NCBI GenBank assembly: GCA_012274445.1
Contig: JAAROD010000076.1
Location: forward strand, 744,001 to 808,000
Source of the DNA: Sclerotiophoma versabilis
Lineage: Eukaryota > Ascomycota > Dothideomycetes > Pleosporales > Didymellaceae
Length of the DNA stretch: 64,000 nt
Direction: 5' to 3'
The notes under the pieces are model-generated. The model saw nothing but the letters and a program-made list of their open reading frames with translations. It searched no databases and was not told the origin of the DNA. Below are positions 42,748 to 53,750 of this stretch, in pieces (position 1 is the first letter of the stretch; each line of letters starts with the position of its first letter). A program made the position numbers and the translations under genes.

Positions 42748-44448
42748 TTACCTTTGAAAGGCGTGACAGTATCGCCGGTTGTAGTCCTGCGGGTGGTACT
42801 CGTTGCTGCCGCGATAGTCTTGCTGGAAATGCTCGCGTGGAGGATAATTTTGCGGAGGGTATTCTGGCTGCGAATACCCTTGCTGAGGTTGTGCGTATTG
42901 CTGATGTTGATAGCTCTGGGAAGGAAACTGCTGTGATTGGTAGTCCTGATACTGTCGGTTTGGTTCGCCGTTATATTGCTGGTCATTTTGGTATCGCGGT
43001 GGATCATTGTATGTCTGCTGACCGTGGCCCTGCTGGTCATAGGTGTTGCGTGGAGGGTCCGGACGGAAGCTCCCCTGTAGAGGTGGAGCCTGGTATCCTC
43101 CACCAAATTGTGTACTCGATGTCGGTGTCCCTACACTGACGTTCTCGTTACCTATATCATCAGGCACGTTGATCTTCACTTCGGGTAGATATCTCTGAAC
43201 CTTTTGCTCGACCATAGTCTGTACGAACACCCAGCTCTCCCGCTCGAACTTGCGATGACCGCCATTGACGACACCTAAAATGCTCTCTCGGAGCGTTTCT
43301 TGTACCTTCTGCACAAGTGCGCGAACTTTGCTGAGAAGCTTGGTCTTGATGTCATCACCAAACCCGCGGTCTGCCTGACCAGATGCATCGCGGTCCAGCT
43401 GAGAGTCAAAGGGATTGCCACCAAGTATCTTCTCGAGCGGGCGCTGAAACTGATCTGGCAACAACTCGAACAACTGCTTTTCGATCTCGCCAAGTACTTT
43501 GCGGAACTCCAAACGAACTTCTCTATGGACCTTAGCGAGACCTGTAGAGAGCTTGTCACTGATGACTCTTGAGAAGCCACCACCACTGCCTTGATCTTGG
43601 CCGTCGCGACCTGAATCTTCGAAACCTCTGGCAGAGCCTTCATTGCTAGCCTTCTTGCCTCCGAACAGGCCGCCAAGACCTTTCACCAGGTCGCCAACTT
43701 GGTCGACAATCTCAGCTTTAGCACCATCACCAATATCCCGTGTGCTTGTGTTCCCACGAAGCCAGCGCTTGATGTGATCTAGAGCGATACGAGTAAATTG
43801 CTCGGCAATAGTTGCATGCTGCATGCGCATTTTTCCACCGACTGCTTGCTTGATCTCAGGGCTGATGAGTCGTGCCTTCTCCTCGGGATTTTGCGAAGCA
43901 TCCTTCAGAGTGTTGCTGAGCACACCAAGTAAACCTCCAATTTCAAACTTTTGGCCTCCTGGACCTTGGTTGTTGTCAAAGTTGTCTTGAACTGCGTTGA
44001 TAGCTGATGACAGGAAGCCACGAGCTTTTTGGGAAAAATCGCCATCATTATTCCCTGTACCGCGAGACTGAATCTGGTTCCCACCACCACGGCCTTCAGT
44101 GAGGTCGAAAATATCGCGTAGGTCGCCGCCTGCTTCATCAGAGATCTGGCTGAAGCTACGCGTCAGCTTGGCGATTTCATCAGCGAAAGGAAGAGACTGG
44201 CCGCCGTAGGCATCTGGCGCAGCGTCGTTCAGGTTCCAGGGGCCTCGGCTGCCATCTGAAGAGACCGGTTTGTCTTTGTTGAAAAGCGAGCGAAAGGCAT
44301 CGATGACCTGTGTTTCGAGACTATCAATAGTCTTCTGTTGAAAGAGCTCAAGCTCAGATGCAATGCGGGGCTGGATTTGAGGCGCGAGCGAGTCGACGTA
44401 GTCATCGACTTTCTTGAACAACACCTCAGATATACCGCTGGAGGACAT
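42748..44448 (-). CDS. conserved hypothetical protein with Gln/Pro/Tyr-rich tail
   Basis: One exon of 566 aa. Residues 1 to about 420 are mixed helical sequence without a domain I can name. They start with VDDYVDSLAPQIQPRIASELELF, have Gly/Asp-rich spacers, and include FRKVLGEIEKQLFELLPDQF and SWVFVQTMVEQKVQRYLPEV. The last about 130 residues are low-complexity, dominated by Gln, Tyr, Pro and Asn (QYQDYQSQQF, QQYAQPQQGYSQPEYPPQNY), resembling prion-like or annexin-type extensions. The stop TAA overlaps a GTAAAT that could be a splice donor, so a short extra 3' exon is possible. No signal peptide or membrane helix. It may be a membrane- or stress-granule-associated scaffold; that is speculation. 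Confidence 0.75.
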   Translation of the reverse strand: MSSSGISEVLFKKVDDYVDSLAPQIQPRIASELELFQQKTIDSLETQVIDAFRSLFNKDKPVSSDGSRGPWNLNDAAPDAYGGQSLPFADEIAKLTRSFSQISDEAGGDLRDIFDLTEGRGGGNQIQSRGTGNNDGDFSQKARGFLSSAINAVQDNFDNNQGPGGQKFEIGGLLGVLSNTLKDASQNPEEKARLISPEIKQAVGGKMRMQHATIAEQFTRIALDHIKRWLRGNTSTRDIGDGAKAEIVDQVGDLVKGLGGLFGGKKASNEGSARGFEDSGRDGQDQGSGGGFSRVISDKLSTGLAKVHREVRLEFRKVLGEIEKQLFELLPDQFQRPLEKILGGNPFDSQLDRDASGQADRGFGDDIKTKLLSKVRALVQKVQETLRESILGVVNGGHRKFERESWVFVQTMVEQKVQRYLPEVKINVPDDIGNENVSVGTPTSSTQFGGGYQAPPLQGSFRPDPPRNTYDQQGHGQQTYNDPPRYQNDQQYNGEPNRQYQDYQSQQFPSQSYQHQQYAQPQQGYSQPEYPPQNYPPREHFQQDYRGSNEYHPQDYNRRYCHAFQR

Positions 44449-45096
44449 CTTTGTAAAGATAGATACGAGTAGGGGTCTAAGGCTGTGGATTCTGCGTGTG
44501 GTAAGGTGTGGAATGATGCCCGTTCCAATGGTTGATGAGGCGGTGCAGGCGGCGGAGGGGCAGCCACTCGTCTTAGCGAGCGTGACGTCACTTTGTGTAC
44601 TCCTTTGGGCCTAGGTGAACAGTTCCAAACTTGGCGTCCACAGCTCACAAGAAGTCGAGCCTGGTTAGAAGCAGGATCGCACTTCCTTTTCACTATTTTG
44701 TCATGTCCGATCCCTTAAGGTCTACCTAGCACCGTGATGAAGCAACAAATGCTAGCAATAGAACAGTTCGAACATCACACGAAAGTCGGATTTAGGACGT
44801 TGATAATATCGATCTTGAGCAACTACTATGCAGTAGGATATAACGAGTATCTAGACATTTCTACGTTTGGCACCATCTCGACAGAGATCGACTTCATTGA
44901 AAACCTGATGGGCACCTACAACGGTCGTGCCTGGGTTGACTATATTGCTGTCCTCAAAGTACATACTCGCGGACTATGAGCGTACTGCTAATCATCTGAG
45001 AGATGAAAATGCGCGAAGAGAGGCAATCTTGGTACCATGCGGTGCGAAACAGGAGTAAAACCACCATTCAGTTTGCGAGAACAGCTCTTGCGATGC
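44449..45096. other. intergenic region
   Basis: About 650 bases between the promoter of the Q-rich protein gene and the 3' end of the permease gene. No gene recognised. Confidence 0.5.
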
Positions 45097-47100
45097 TTAT
45101 ACCTTCTCTGAAGCGGTGTAATTCATTGTCGTGTCCCTGACCTTCACTCTGTGAATCAAGTGCGCATTGCCCGTGTCGTCGATACCTGTGGCGTCTCCGA
45201 GCACGTTTCCAGCGTCATCGTGGGTTCTATTCCACTCCGCAATCTTTGCATTCGGAATTCGCTTCAGCTGATGCACAACACTGCCATCTTCGTTGACCAC
45301 TGTCAACGTTTTAATGCTGTAATTGCGCAGGCGTGGTAGCAGATGGACCCATACAAGGTAGTAAAGACCCATTCCGACTAGAAGACCGATTCCAACGACG
45401 ATATATGTGCCGTACCAGAAGGAGTAGTCACCCCCGTCCTCTGGCGGGACCCATGGCATGATCAAAATGAATAGACAAACAAGTGCCGAGAAGATGAGGG
45501 CAGAGTGCCAAGTTTGAAACTGTGCGGGTGGGAGGCCTTCCTTCTTCCGGCGGTAGCGAATGGCATAGATACCGACAACCATCAGGAAAATGAAGATGGA
45601 ATCCGGGTAAGATCGGAGATCAACAAGGAAATCAAAGGCATCGCCGAAAGGGAGGGCGAGGATAACAATGCAGGTCATGACCCACTTCAGCAGAACTGGT
45701 GCAAAAGGTGTGCCAAAGGGCTTGGTCGAAGCCCATACATGTGGCCAGGGGATAACACCTTGTCGCGCACATTCGCGGATTTGGCGCGTAGCTCCGATGA
45801 TGACGGCCATAATGTTGCCAGCTGCACTGACAGCGATCAATGCAGGTAAGCCTTTTGCTGCTTTTGTACCGAAAACTGCTTCGAAGAAAAGAGCAGCAGC
45901 CAGTTCGCCTGACTCCCGTATCTCAGCTGCTGGCACGGCTGCGAAGTAGGCTACGTTGGCGAGAACGTAGAGGATGAACACAATGATAAGCGACAGCGGG
46001 GCTACCTTCTTCAATAGCGGGAATGGATTCTGGTGGAGGATCAGTAACATTCGAATTTGAACCTTTATGTTCACGCACCTTGATTTCGTTCGTGACGTTA
46101 AAAGCATTAGCGTATCCTTGATAAGCAAAGTTGATGCTGACCAACGCGTTAACTAGATCGTTACCGTTGTTGGTGATGCCATCGAAAGAATTTCGGAAAT
46201 TTGCATGAGGGTCCTGGACGCTGGTGCCTCCTCCGAGTACGACGAATCCAGTGATAACGATAAAGAGGAGGATGACCAGCTTGACGAGCGATATCAGGTT
46301 CATGAGACGAATCGACCACTTGGTGGATATCAAGCACTGTTCGAGCGTCAACTCTACTTATCAAGTTGCTGAGTCTAATGCTTACCAAGAATGCAAGGAA
46401 AGTATACGAAGCCATCGCAAGACCTTTATTCTCCCATTCAGAAGCTGTATAGCCTACGGCACGGTAGATGTAACGGGCAAGCACAACCGCATTACTGCTT
46501 GAGAACGAGAACACAACCGTAAAGAAGGCGTATGTGACAGGGAATAGGAATGCGGGCTTCGGAAAGGCCTGCTCAAGGTAGGTAACCTGTCCTCCAGATC
46601 GGTTTGGATACAGCGCTGCGTACTCCAAATAGATTGCGAGGGCAGCTGAAGCTCATCAGCTTGCAAAACGAGTACTGCAGTGAGTCGTACGTACTGGCAG
46701 CAATGATGAAACCGAATATCCAGTATAGTATTGAAAGACCTACAGAGTCGAGCGCGCGTAGAATTGACCCAGCTACCTATGATATCAGTTTCATACTGTA
46801 AGCTTTTCCACTTCCGAAATATTCAATATTCAACTTACGTGTGCTGAAGACTCCAGTTCCCACCATTTGACTAACATTCAAAAAGAGAATACCAGCCCAA
46901 CCAACGTGGTAGCCCAGCGGACTGACTGTCTCAACAGGAGCTCCATTGGCATCTTGGTAGACGGGCACTCCGTCGACAAAGACTTCTTCACCGATCTGCG
47001 CGTTCTTCGCTTTGACGTCTACGGCATCGACGTTATCGCTAGATTCTCCCCAGAAAAGATGCTTCAGGTGCGATGCGGAAAGAGCCGCCATTACAATCAT
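45097..47100 (-). CDS. MUP1-like high-affinity methionine/LAT-type permease
   Basis: Five exons inferred: 47100-46839, 46772-46695, 46645-46386, 46336-46079 and 46029-45097 (596 aa). All junctions keep phase; intron 1 uses the second of two nearby AGs so that GVFSTPGSILRALDSVG is restored. The N-terminus is hydrophilic, then LGYHVGWAGILFLNVSQMVGTGVFST begins about 12 helices. The stretch LEYAALYPNRSGGQVTYLEQAF and the loop RECARQGVIPWPHVWASTKPFGTP are characteristic of the fungal Mup1/SLC7-type transporters. It should be a plasma-membrane amino-acid/H+ symporter, methionine being the known substrate of the best-studied member. Two ATGs are possible (47100 or 47091). Confidence 0.88.
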
Positions 47101-48121
47101 GCACAAATGTAAAAGTTTGCACGAAAACTCAGGAAAGCGATTGTCGACTCATAACAAGACGAGGAATATTATATGGGAATGTTTGTTATCCTGGATGTCT
47201 TGCCGAGCACTCGAATAGCAAGGTTAAGAGCATGCAATTTTGCCCAGCCTCGCGTCATCGCAGAACGTGCAAACAGACGCTTAGGAAATACAATGATTGT
47301 CGCGGCACGAACTTGGCAGATAAGGTTGGAAGTCGATCTGGAAGGTGTCAGGGCTTCCTGTACACGTTGTCTAAGATCGAATGTTTGGAAGGTGTGATGT
47401 TACCTTCTTGAGCATGCGCAGGGTAACGGCTGGCTTCCTTCATACCCTGGCACGACATCTTCTCGAGCCTTGCATCATCAGCCACCAAATTTCCAAGCAT
47501 ACTAGCCTCACAACATAAAGCTTGAACATACTGAAGGAAGCTGCGCGTGCGAATCGGGCCCACGGCTATGTGCAAGTCTTTGCTTCCATGTTTGTTCGTA
47601 GTACTTACTCTTCAGTCTCCTGGCTATCACAAGGCGTTCTTTGTTGTAAGATTTTCCGAACACAGGCTGCGCTTCTCTTATTAGTAAAGAGTCTTGCCCA
47701 GTGTCCGTCTCGTAGTGATGGTGCTGTGAAAGATCTGGCGGAGACACTTAATGCAGCCGAGAACGCGAGATACTCATGATTCACTCATGTCTTCTCGGAT
47801 ATGCCAAGGTCACTTGACAAAGTCGCTAGGTGGAGGAAATTCATGTGCCTGAGTGACGTTTGATGATTGCAGGAAGAAAAGATGGAAGCAACGCGTTCCT
47901 GACTCAGCGGTGGACCCTGAACTTCGACGCGAAACAACCTCGGGAGTTGCTCCCTCCTCACATCGCAATTGAGGAGTCGCAGAACGAACAGTTGCGCTAA
48001 CATGGCTACTCCATTAGTGGCTGACACCGTGTATTTTTTAGATTCTGCTGCACATTAAAAAACATTATTGTCGCGTCGACAGCCACCCCCATCTCTCACA
48101 AACCAAACAATCCACATTAGC
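47101..48121. other. divergent promoter region
   Basis: About 1 kb between the permease and thioesterase genes. No other gene recognised. Confidence 0.5.
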
Positions 48122-48835
48122 ATGAGCAGACTCCCGCATCCTCATTCTGCCCACGGCAGAATCGAGCATCTACAAGATTTCACTTCTTTAGACTGGTGTC
48201 AAGATCTGTTGTCCGACCCATCGATTACGCGTATACAGAAGCGCCAGGTACCCGACCAACGCGAGGATGTATCGAACACGCTCTTCACGAAGACGCTGTT
48301 CACAGATGAAGCACTAAGGGCCTTCCTGTCCATGTACAGACCCGGAAAGGTCGACAAAGAACACGACGAGAAGGCTGTGTTCACTGGGAATGCCTCATCT
48401 GGAGGTGCGGTCGCGGAGCATACTCAAGTTGTGAGACCAGAGCCCTCCATACTGTCGAAGGAAGAATATGTTTGGAGTACCACGGATCCGGATACACCAG
48501 AACTGTATCTTTTAATAAGTCTTGGACGAGACGTGGATGGTGGTGTGCGGCGCTTGCATGGAGGAGTGACAGCGACACTCCTGGATCAGGTCATGGGCAC
48601 CCTCATATCGTACGTGTACGATAATACCTGTGCGACCGCCGACCTAAACGTCAAATACAAAGCAGCAGTAACAACACCATGTATATTACTCTGCAGAGCG
48701 AAGATTGTCAGGAAAAAAGGCAGGTGGATCGAGTCGGTGGGTTGGGTCGAAGATGGGCGGGGCAATGTCTTTGCAGAGGGTAAGGGCGCGTTTGTGATGA
48801 ACAAGAATGCGTTGGTTGCTGCTGCGAAGATATAG
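48122..48835 (+). CDS. hotdog-fold (4HBT/PaaI-like) thioesterase
   Basis: One exon of 237 aa from the first in-frame ATG. The C-terminal half is a hotdog domain. The helix motif VRRLHGGVTATLLDQVMGTLIS has His-Gly-Gly followed by the acidic Asp on the central helix, and the strands read ATADLNVKYKAAVTTPCILLCRAKIV, RWIESVGWVEDGRGNVFAEGKGAFV. Such proteins hydrolyse acyl-CoA thioesters. The first about 100 residues, including a segment starting LPHPHSAHGRIEHLQDF, are specific to a fungal subgroup. No mitochondrial presequence is obvious. The partner substrate is unknown. Confidence 0.85.
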   Translation: MSRLPHPHSAHGRIEHLQDFTSLDWCQDLLSDPSITRIQKRQVPDQREDVSNTLFTKTLFTDEALRAFLSMYRPGKVDKEHDEKAVFTGNASSGGAVAEHTQVVRPEPSILSKEEYVWSTTDPDTPELYLLISLGRDVDGGVRRLHGGVTATLLDQVMGTLISYVYDNTCATADLNVKYKAAVTTPCILLCRAKIVRKKGRWIESVGWVEDGRGNVFAEGKGAFVMNKNALVAAAKI

Positions 48836-49434
48836 CCTGAACATCTGAGAGCAGCGCGCACGAGTACTGGTAGAGCTTGTAGGAACCACACATTCAAATG
48901 ACCATCGCCTACTACGACTCGTGAATCTCTATTGAAAGGAATTTGTGATGTTTGTGACCGCTGGGCTCCGTCGAGTTTGGGGAACAAGTAAACTGGTCTT
49001 CAGTGACATCTGGTGCTCAAATTCATGAATTGGGGACATTTTGCGAAAGAGGCTGAGCTGACGCAGCGCCTTGGTTGGCTGGAAGGCTGACATGGCTTTT
49101 ATAATATGACAGTCTGTAGTGCTTAGCCATCCTAATATAGCTTAGCTAAAGGTTCATACACGCGTCCTACCTCTCAAGAATCGTAGAATGCGGAAGTGAA
49201 GGGCGCAGTGTGTTTTCCGGTCAATCGAAGGTGAAGCGCCGTGACATGGCTGGTATAGGTGTGCAGGAAGGATTCATCGCAAGTGATCTGCTATACGACT
49301 TAATCACAAAACTGACCTTTTTAAAGGTCATATTCACAATTCTCGGCAAAACTTTCATGCGAAACATGATACAAACGGTATCTTATGGTCGAATTCCGGA
49401 GAATCGAACGGGCTGGTGTATACAGATGTAGAGC
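48836..49434. other. intergenic stretch, possibly the eroded front of an RTA1 gene
   Basis: About 600 bases. Upstream exons of the RTA1-like fragment to the right should lie here, but I see only a doubtful segment near 49240-49400 and no clear transmembrane helices. Confidence 0.4.
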
Positions 49435-49765
49435 ATGTTCACCGTTCTCACCCTGATCACTGTACGTGTGACAAATATCGGCCTCCATCATCACTAACTG
49501 ATCACAGGTTCGCATCATATTCCGACTCATCGAGTTCACGAAAGGCTTTGAGCCCGGGAATCTGATGCTATTCAACGAAGTATTTGTCTATGTTTTGGAC
49601 GCCACTCCAATGTTTATTGCCCTTTCATTGCTAACCGTCATGCATCCCGGAAGAGTTCCCATTGGCCCCGGAAGCGAATTTCATCGACTCTCGCGAAAGG
49701 GGCAGAGGATGCTCAAACAAGAGAAGAAGGCATTAGAGCAGGAGCGAAGGAAGCGGACACGTTGA
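49435..49765 (+). pseudogene. C-terminal remnant of an RTA1-like lipid-translocating membrane protein
   Basis: Segments 49435-49461 (MFTVLTLIT) and 49508-49765 join across a 46-nt intron (GTACGT ... CTAACTGATCACAG). Together they read into VRIIFRLIEFTKGFEPGN and the last helix VFVYVLDATPMFIALSLLTVMHPGRV, then a Lys/Arg-rich tail. This is the end of the seven-helix RTA1 family, linked in yeast to resistance to sterol-directed compounds. The other five helices are missing and a TAG precedes the first segment in frame. It looks like a truncated relic; an unseen upstream gene structure is the alternative. Confidence 0.55.
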
Positions 49766-51707
49766 GACACAGCGCTGAAAAGCATCCAGAAGTTATCGGT
49801 GAGAACACAACATTATCGTCGACTCAATTGTGGTTTTGTATTGATTGGAAAGACAACTGCTGTGATAGTCTTGTCGTTTGGATGGAGGTATGAGTGCCAC
49901 AGAAGAGCTATGTAATCGAGGCGAGGCGGGTTGAAGCGGCAACAAAGGAGCAGTATACAATTCTCACGATTCCTCCGCAGCTTCGGACCAATTGCACATG
50001 CAGAGGTCCTAATAGGGGCTCGTACTGCTGCGCGTTATCTAGCAAGTCAGCGAACTTGCTCGGACAGTAATCCAGTGGGGCGGTCTTGATCAAGACTTCA
50101 GTTTTGATGCGTGATGCTTTGGAAAATGCCCGTCGGTGCAGTCTCGGCTGCCAGTGCTGCTGAAAAACCCCAAGCAATGGATTAAGGCCATGAACAATTG
50201 AGCTTGACTCATCCTCCCAATTCACGACATCTTCGCTTGACATGTCACTTGTCGCTTGTAAGCTTGAAGTGTGAGCAAGTACTGACCTGGGCTGGGCTGT
50301 AGTCGATTGGTGTTTCTCGTCATCATTCGCTTCTGTGACACTGCGGTTGAGCGTCGCCAATACGATTCGGCAGTTGAGATTTTAACAACCCGCGGTGAAA
50401 AGAGGTTACGTTCAAGTACCACCCTCACTGCGAGACAAAGAGTCATCGCACTTTTGTTTGCTTGATGAACTCTCTTTTTGTTTATAATTGCCATATGTTT
50501 CATGACCATTACTGCTCAGTCGGTTTCTCCGCTTCTTCACGTCTCAGACATTACACATAGCTGTGAGTTTTGTCACAAGCAAGATTGCCCTCCGGAACCG
50601 ACATCGTCTCTCTGTTTGCGCCCAACGTCCTCTTGACATAATCGATCTACGCACCAGAAGTTACGGCCGCATGCACGAAGTTTCATGTTATGAGGGAAGA
50701 TCATGTTGTTTCGTCGCCGTTAATGCACTCGCCCATAGAATACCAGAGCGGTTAGAGAGCTAATATGAGACATTAGAACATTTCGAGTATGAGTACACAG
50801 GATGTTGGGTGTTTAAGGATGGTTTGCGTTGTGAGAAGAACGGAGGCTGTTCTTACCGGTCAGAGCCTTGGAGTATTTGCAATGCTCTTCAACGCATCAT
50901 CAGAATGTACTAAGGGTTTAACGCACGTAAGCACCAAATCCACAAGTAAGAGAAAAAAATCCCATTTCAGGCCGTACGAGCAAAGCAGATGTCAGCACCA
51001 AGCAGCGGCAGAATTAATGCCAAAAACCGCCAAGTGTTAAAATCAGATCTCGACCTTCGTGCACAGCTTAACTTGAATCATGGGCGAATCAATTTGGCTA
51101 GGCGACGATCCAATCTCCCTCACCCTTGCGCTCATCACCACTCCTTCGCCAAAAGCCGACACCAAGCTCTCCTAGTCTGAATTCTTAAAGTCGACTGCGC
51201 GAAGGATGTACGGCAATTTTGATAGCTTTGACGTTCCCCAACCCCGCGTTCGACACCGTTCCTGGTGCGATGTGGCACACAAGCGTTTGCATCACATGTG
51301 TCTCGTACAATAACAGCACAGGTAAGAAGGAGGCAATGACGACTCGCCAGCGCATCCCATTATCCCGCCTTTCGTACCAGGTAAGCCCGCAACAGCGCTC
51401 TGCCAAGCCGGGCTGTATCTGAATCAGGGTTGCGCATCACCGCTCCTGCTGCGCGACAACAATCGATTGGACTCGCTTATCGATGCTTTGCCCTTTATAG
51501 TATCGCAAGATTTGTGCCGTTCAACATACAGCGCCACTTAAACTGTTTGAACGCCAGGTCTGGATCGCACATCTTCTATTGGGCAGTAAGAAGCAGAAGA
51601 AACGGTCAGGGATAGGGGTACGCGACACAATATGAAGTGCGCGCGTGTCACAAACTGCTGGAGTCACCTCCTACAACCCCTTCCTAAGAAGATAACGACA
51701 ACTCGTG
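49766..51707. other. intergenic region
   Basis: About 1.9 kb without a recognised gene. A minus-strand open frame ending at 49908 is discussed among the rejected items. Confidence 0.45.
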
Positions 51708-53229
51708 ATGGCGGAAAAAACGCAGAGTATGGCGAGTGTCTCCAATGGCACAAATGGCACATCAACACAGCCACCACTTAAGAAGCAAGACAGCGACAAG
51801 GACTTCGACGACTACTTCGTAAGTTGGTTGTTATAACAAGCCGTGGAAACACTAATAAATTCCAGGTTGGCCCCCGTGACCTTGATCACCACTCGAAATG
51901 GCCTGTCTTTCTCCGCATACATGGCAGTGTGACACCGGAGATGGTGTTGCCGCTTCTCTTTGTAGCTGGATGGTCTAGTATGATCACATTAATCTCCAAA
52001 TTCGTACATGACCGTATGCTTCGTTCCTGTCTCTTGAATCAGATAACTCCTAACAATCTCCAGTCAGTGTCAATCAGCTGCTGCTCACTGTCCTCGGTTT
52101 CGTCGTCGGTCTTGCTCTGAGCTTTCGAAGCTCCACGGCATATGAGCGTTACAACGATGGCCGCAAATACTGGGCTCAATTGACCTTCGCGTCTCAGAAT
52201 CTAGCACGCCTTATCTGGATCCACGTTGATGAGCGGCATGAGAAAGATGCGGAACTTGGCAAGCAAGACCTTCTTGCCAAAATCAACTGCCTCAACCTGA
52301 TTGCCGCATACGCCATCGCACTGAAGCACAAGCTGCGCTTCGAACCTTACATGCATTACGACGACCTGAAACACCTGGTTGGTCACCTAGATACCTTCGC
52401 GCGCGATGCCGACCAACCAGACGGCCAGAGGAAGCAGAGCGTTTTCAAGACGGCAGGCCAGTTCCTTGGGCTACCCATGGCCGAGTCCAACCCACGCAAG
52501 CTGCTGAAGCGCTCACGTGTCCCACTCGGCAACCTCCCTCTTGAGATTCTCAATCACTTGAGCGTCTATATGAAGTCGATCTACGACAACGGCACGTTCA
52601 AGGTCTCCATCTATCAAACACAATCGCTCAATGCGCTCACAACCTTCAACGATGTGCTCGTAGGCACTGATCGTATCCTCTCCACACCTTTACCAATCGC
52701 CTACAGCATTGCAATCAGTCAAATCACGTGGGTGTACATCCTCCTCCTACCTTTCCAGCTGTACAAGCTTCTGGGTTACATTACGATTCCGGCCAGCGTA
52801 TTTGCGGCATATATCATCTTAGGCATCGCTCTCATTGGCCGTGAGATCGAAAACCCGTTCGGCGAGGATGTGAATGACTTGCCGCTAGACGCGTTTTGTC
52901 TGCAGATCAGGAAAGACCTAGATCTGATCATGAGCAAGCCAGCCCCTAGTATCGAAGAGGTCGTTATGCACCCTGACAACCAGCTTCTATACCCTTTGAG
53001 CGATCTGGGTAGCGCAGGCTGGGCGGTGAAGAGCGTAGACGAGATCAGAGACGCGTTAGCGAGCAAGCCTGGGCTGCACTTCCCACTGGTGGAGCATGGT
53101 GAGCATCCTAAGCCAAGCCACCCCGTTGGTACAGGCGTACGTCGCCGGACTACAAGCGATGATCGCGCTGAAGCAGGTGAAGCCGGACAGGGTGGGCAAG
53201 GTGCCGGTGCCGGTGACGGCGGTGAGTGA
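51708..53229 (+). CDS. bestrophin-like (UPF0187/YneE) anion channel
   Basis: Three exons: 51708-51818, 51866-52013 and 52064-53229 (474 aa); introns 47 and 50 nt. After a hydrophilic start, the conserved core reads HHSKWPVFLRIHGSVTPEMVLP, then LLLTVLGFVVGLALSFRSSTAYERYNDGRKYWAQL, the best-known signature of this family. It continues with IYQTQSLNALTTFNDVLVGTDRILSTPLPIAYSIAI. Late motifs include GREIENPFGEDVNDLPLDAFC, the acidic region equivalent to the Ca-binding area of bestrophins. Four membrane helices are expected. The C-terminal 30 residues are Gly/Ala-rich. The protein probably forms a pentameric chloride channel in the plasma or an organelle membrane. Confidence 0.9.
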
Positions 53230-53750
53230 TCGGGCATTGCGTATTAACTGTTGATTATCTTGGGATCACGTGCTATGCCGACATATAGGAACTATCACGT
53301 CCTTGCCAGATTTCTTATGATGATGATCCAAGTTCCGCCTAAAAACGCGGCAGGGGCAGTAGAATCAGGAAATCCTAACTGAAAAATTTCACTGAAAGAA
53401 TCATTGTCTTCACAATGACCTGAATCTGCTTCTCCCGAATGCTTGACGTCAAATTTGCACATCGGTTATCACTGACCGGACTTCCCTTCTCCAGACAGAA
53501 TTGTGGAGGAAATGGTGCCAAAGGTACCGTGTTGAAAAGGAGGAGCATTGAGATTGTCTTAAAACTAGGAATAGGGTAGACACGTGGCATAGGCAATGTG
53601 CTCTCGGAAGCAATAATATGACCAACGAGGCTCAAGCAACATGGTGAGCGAGGTAACAGCAACATTCAATAACCTTCTTAACAGCAGGTCCACGGACCAC
53701 TTGAGTTTCTAACGCTTGTATGTAGAGATCTCTGAGGCACCTTGAGGCTC
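53230..53750. other. intergenic region between convergent genes
   Basis: About 520 bases with no recognised gene. Confidence 0.5.

Noticed and set aside
49908..50360. 150-codon minus-strand open frame
   Set aside because: It starts only at a TTG; the first ATG leaves about 110 codons; no motif or splice continuation. Kept as an unassigned ORF rather than a gene.
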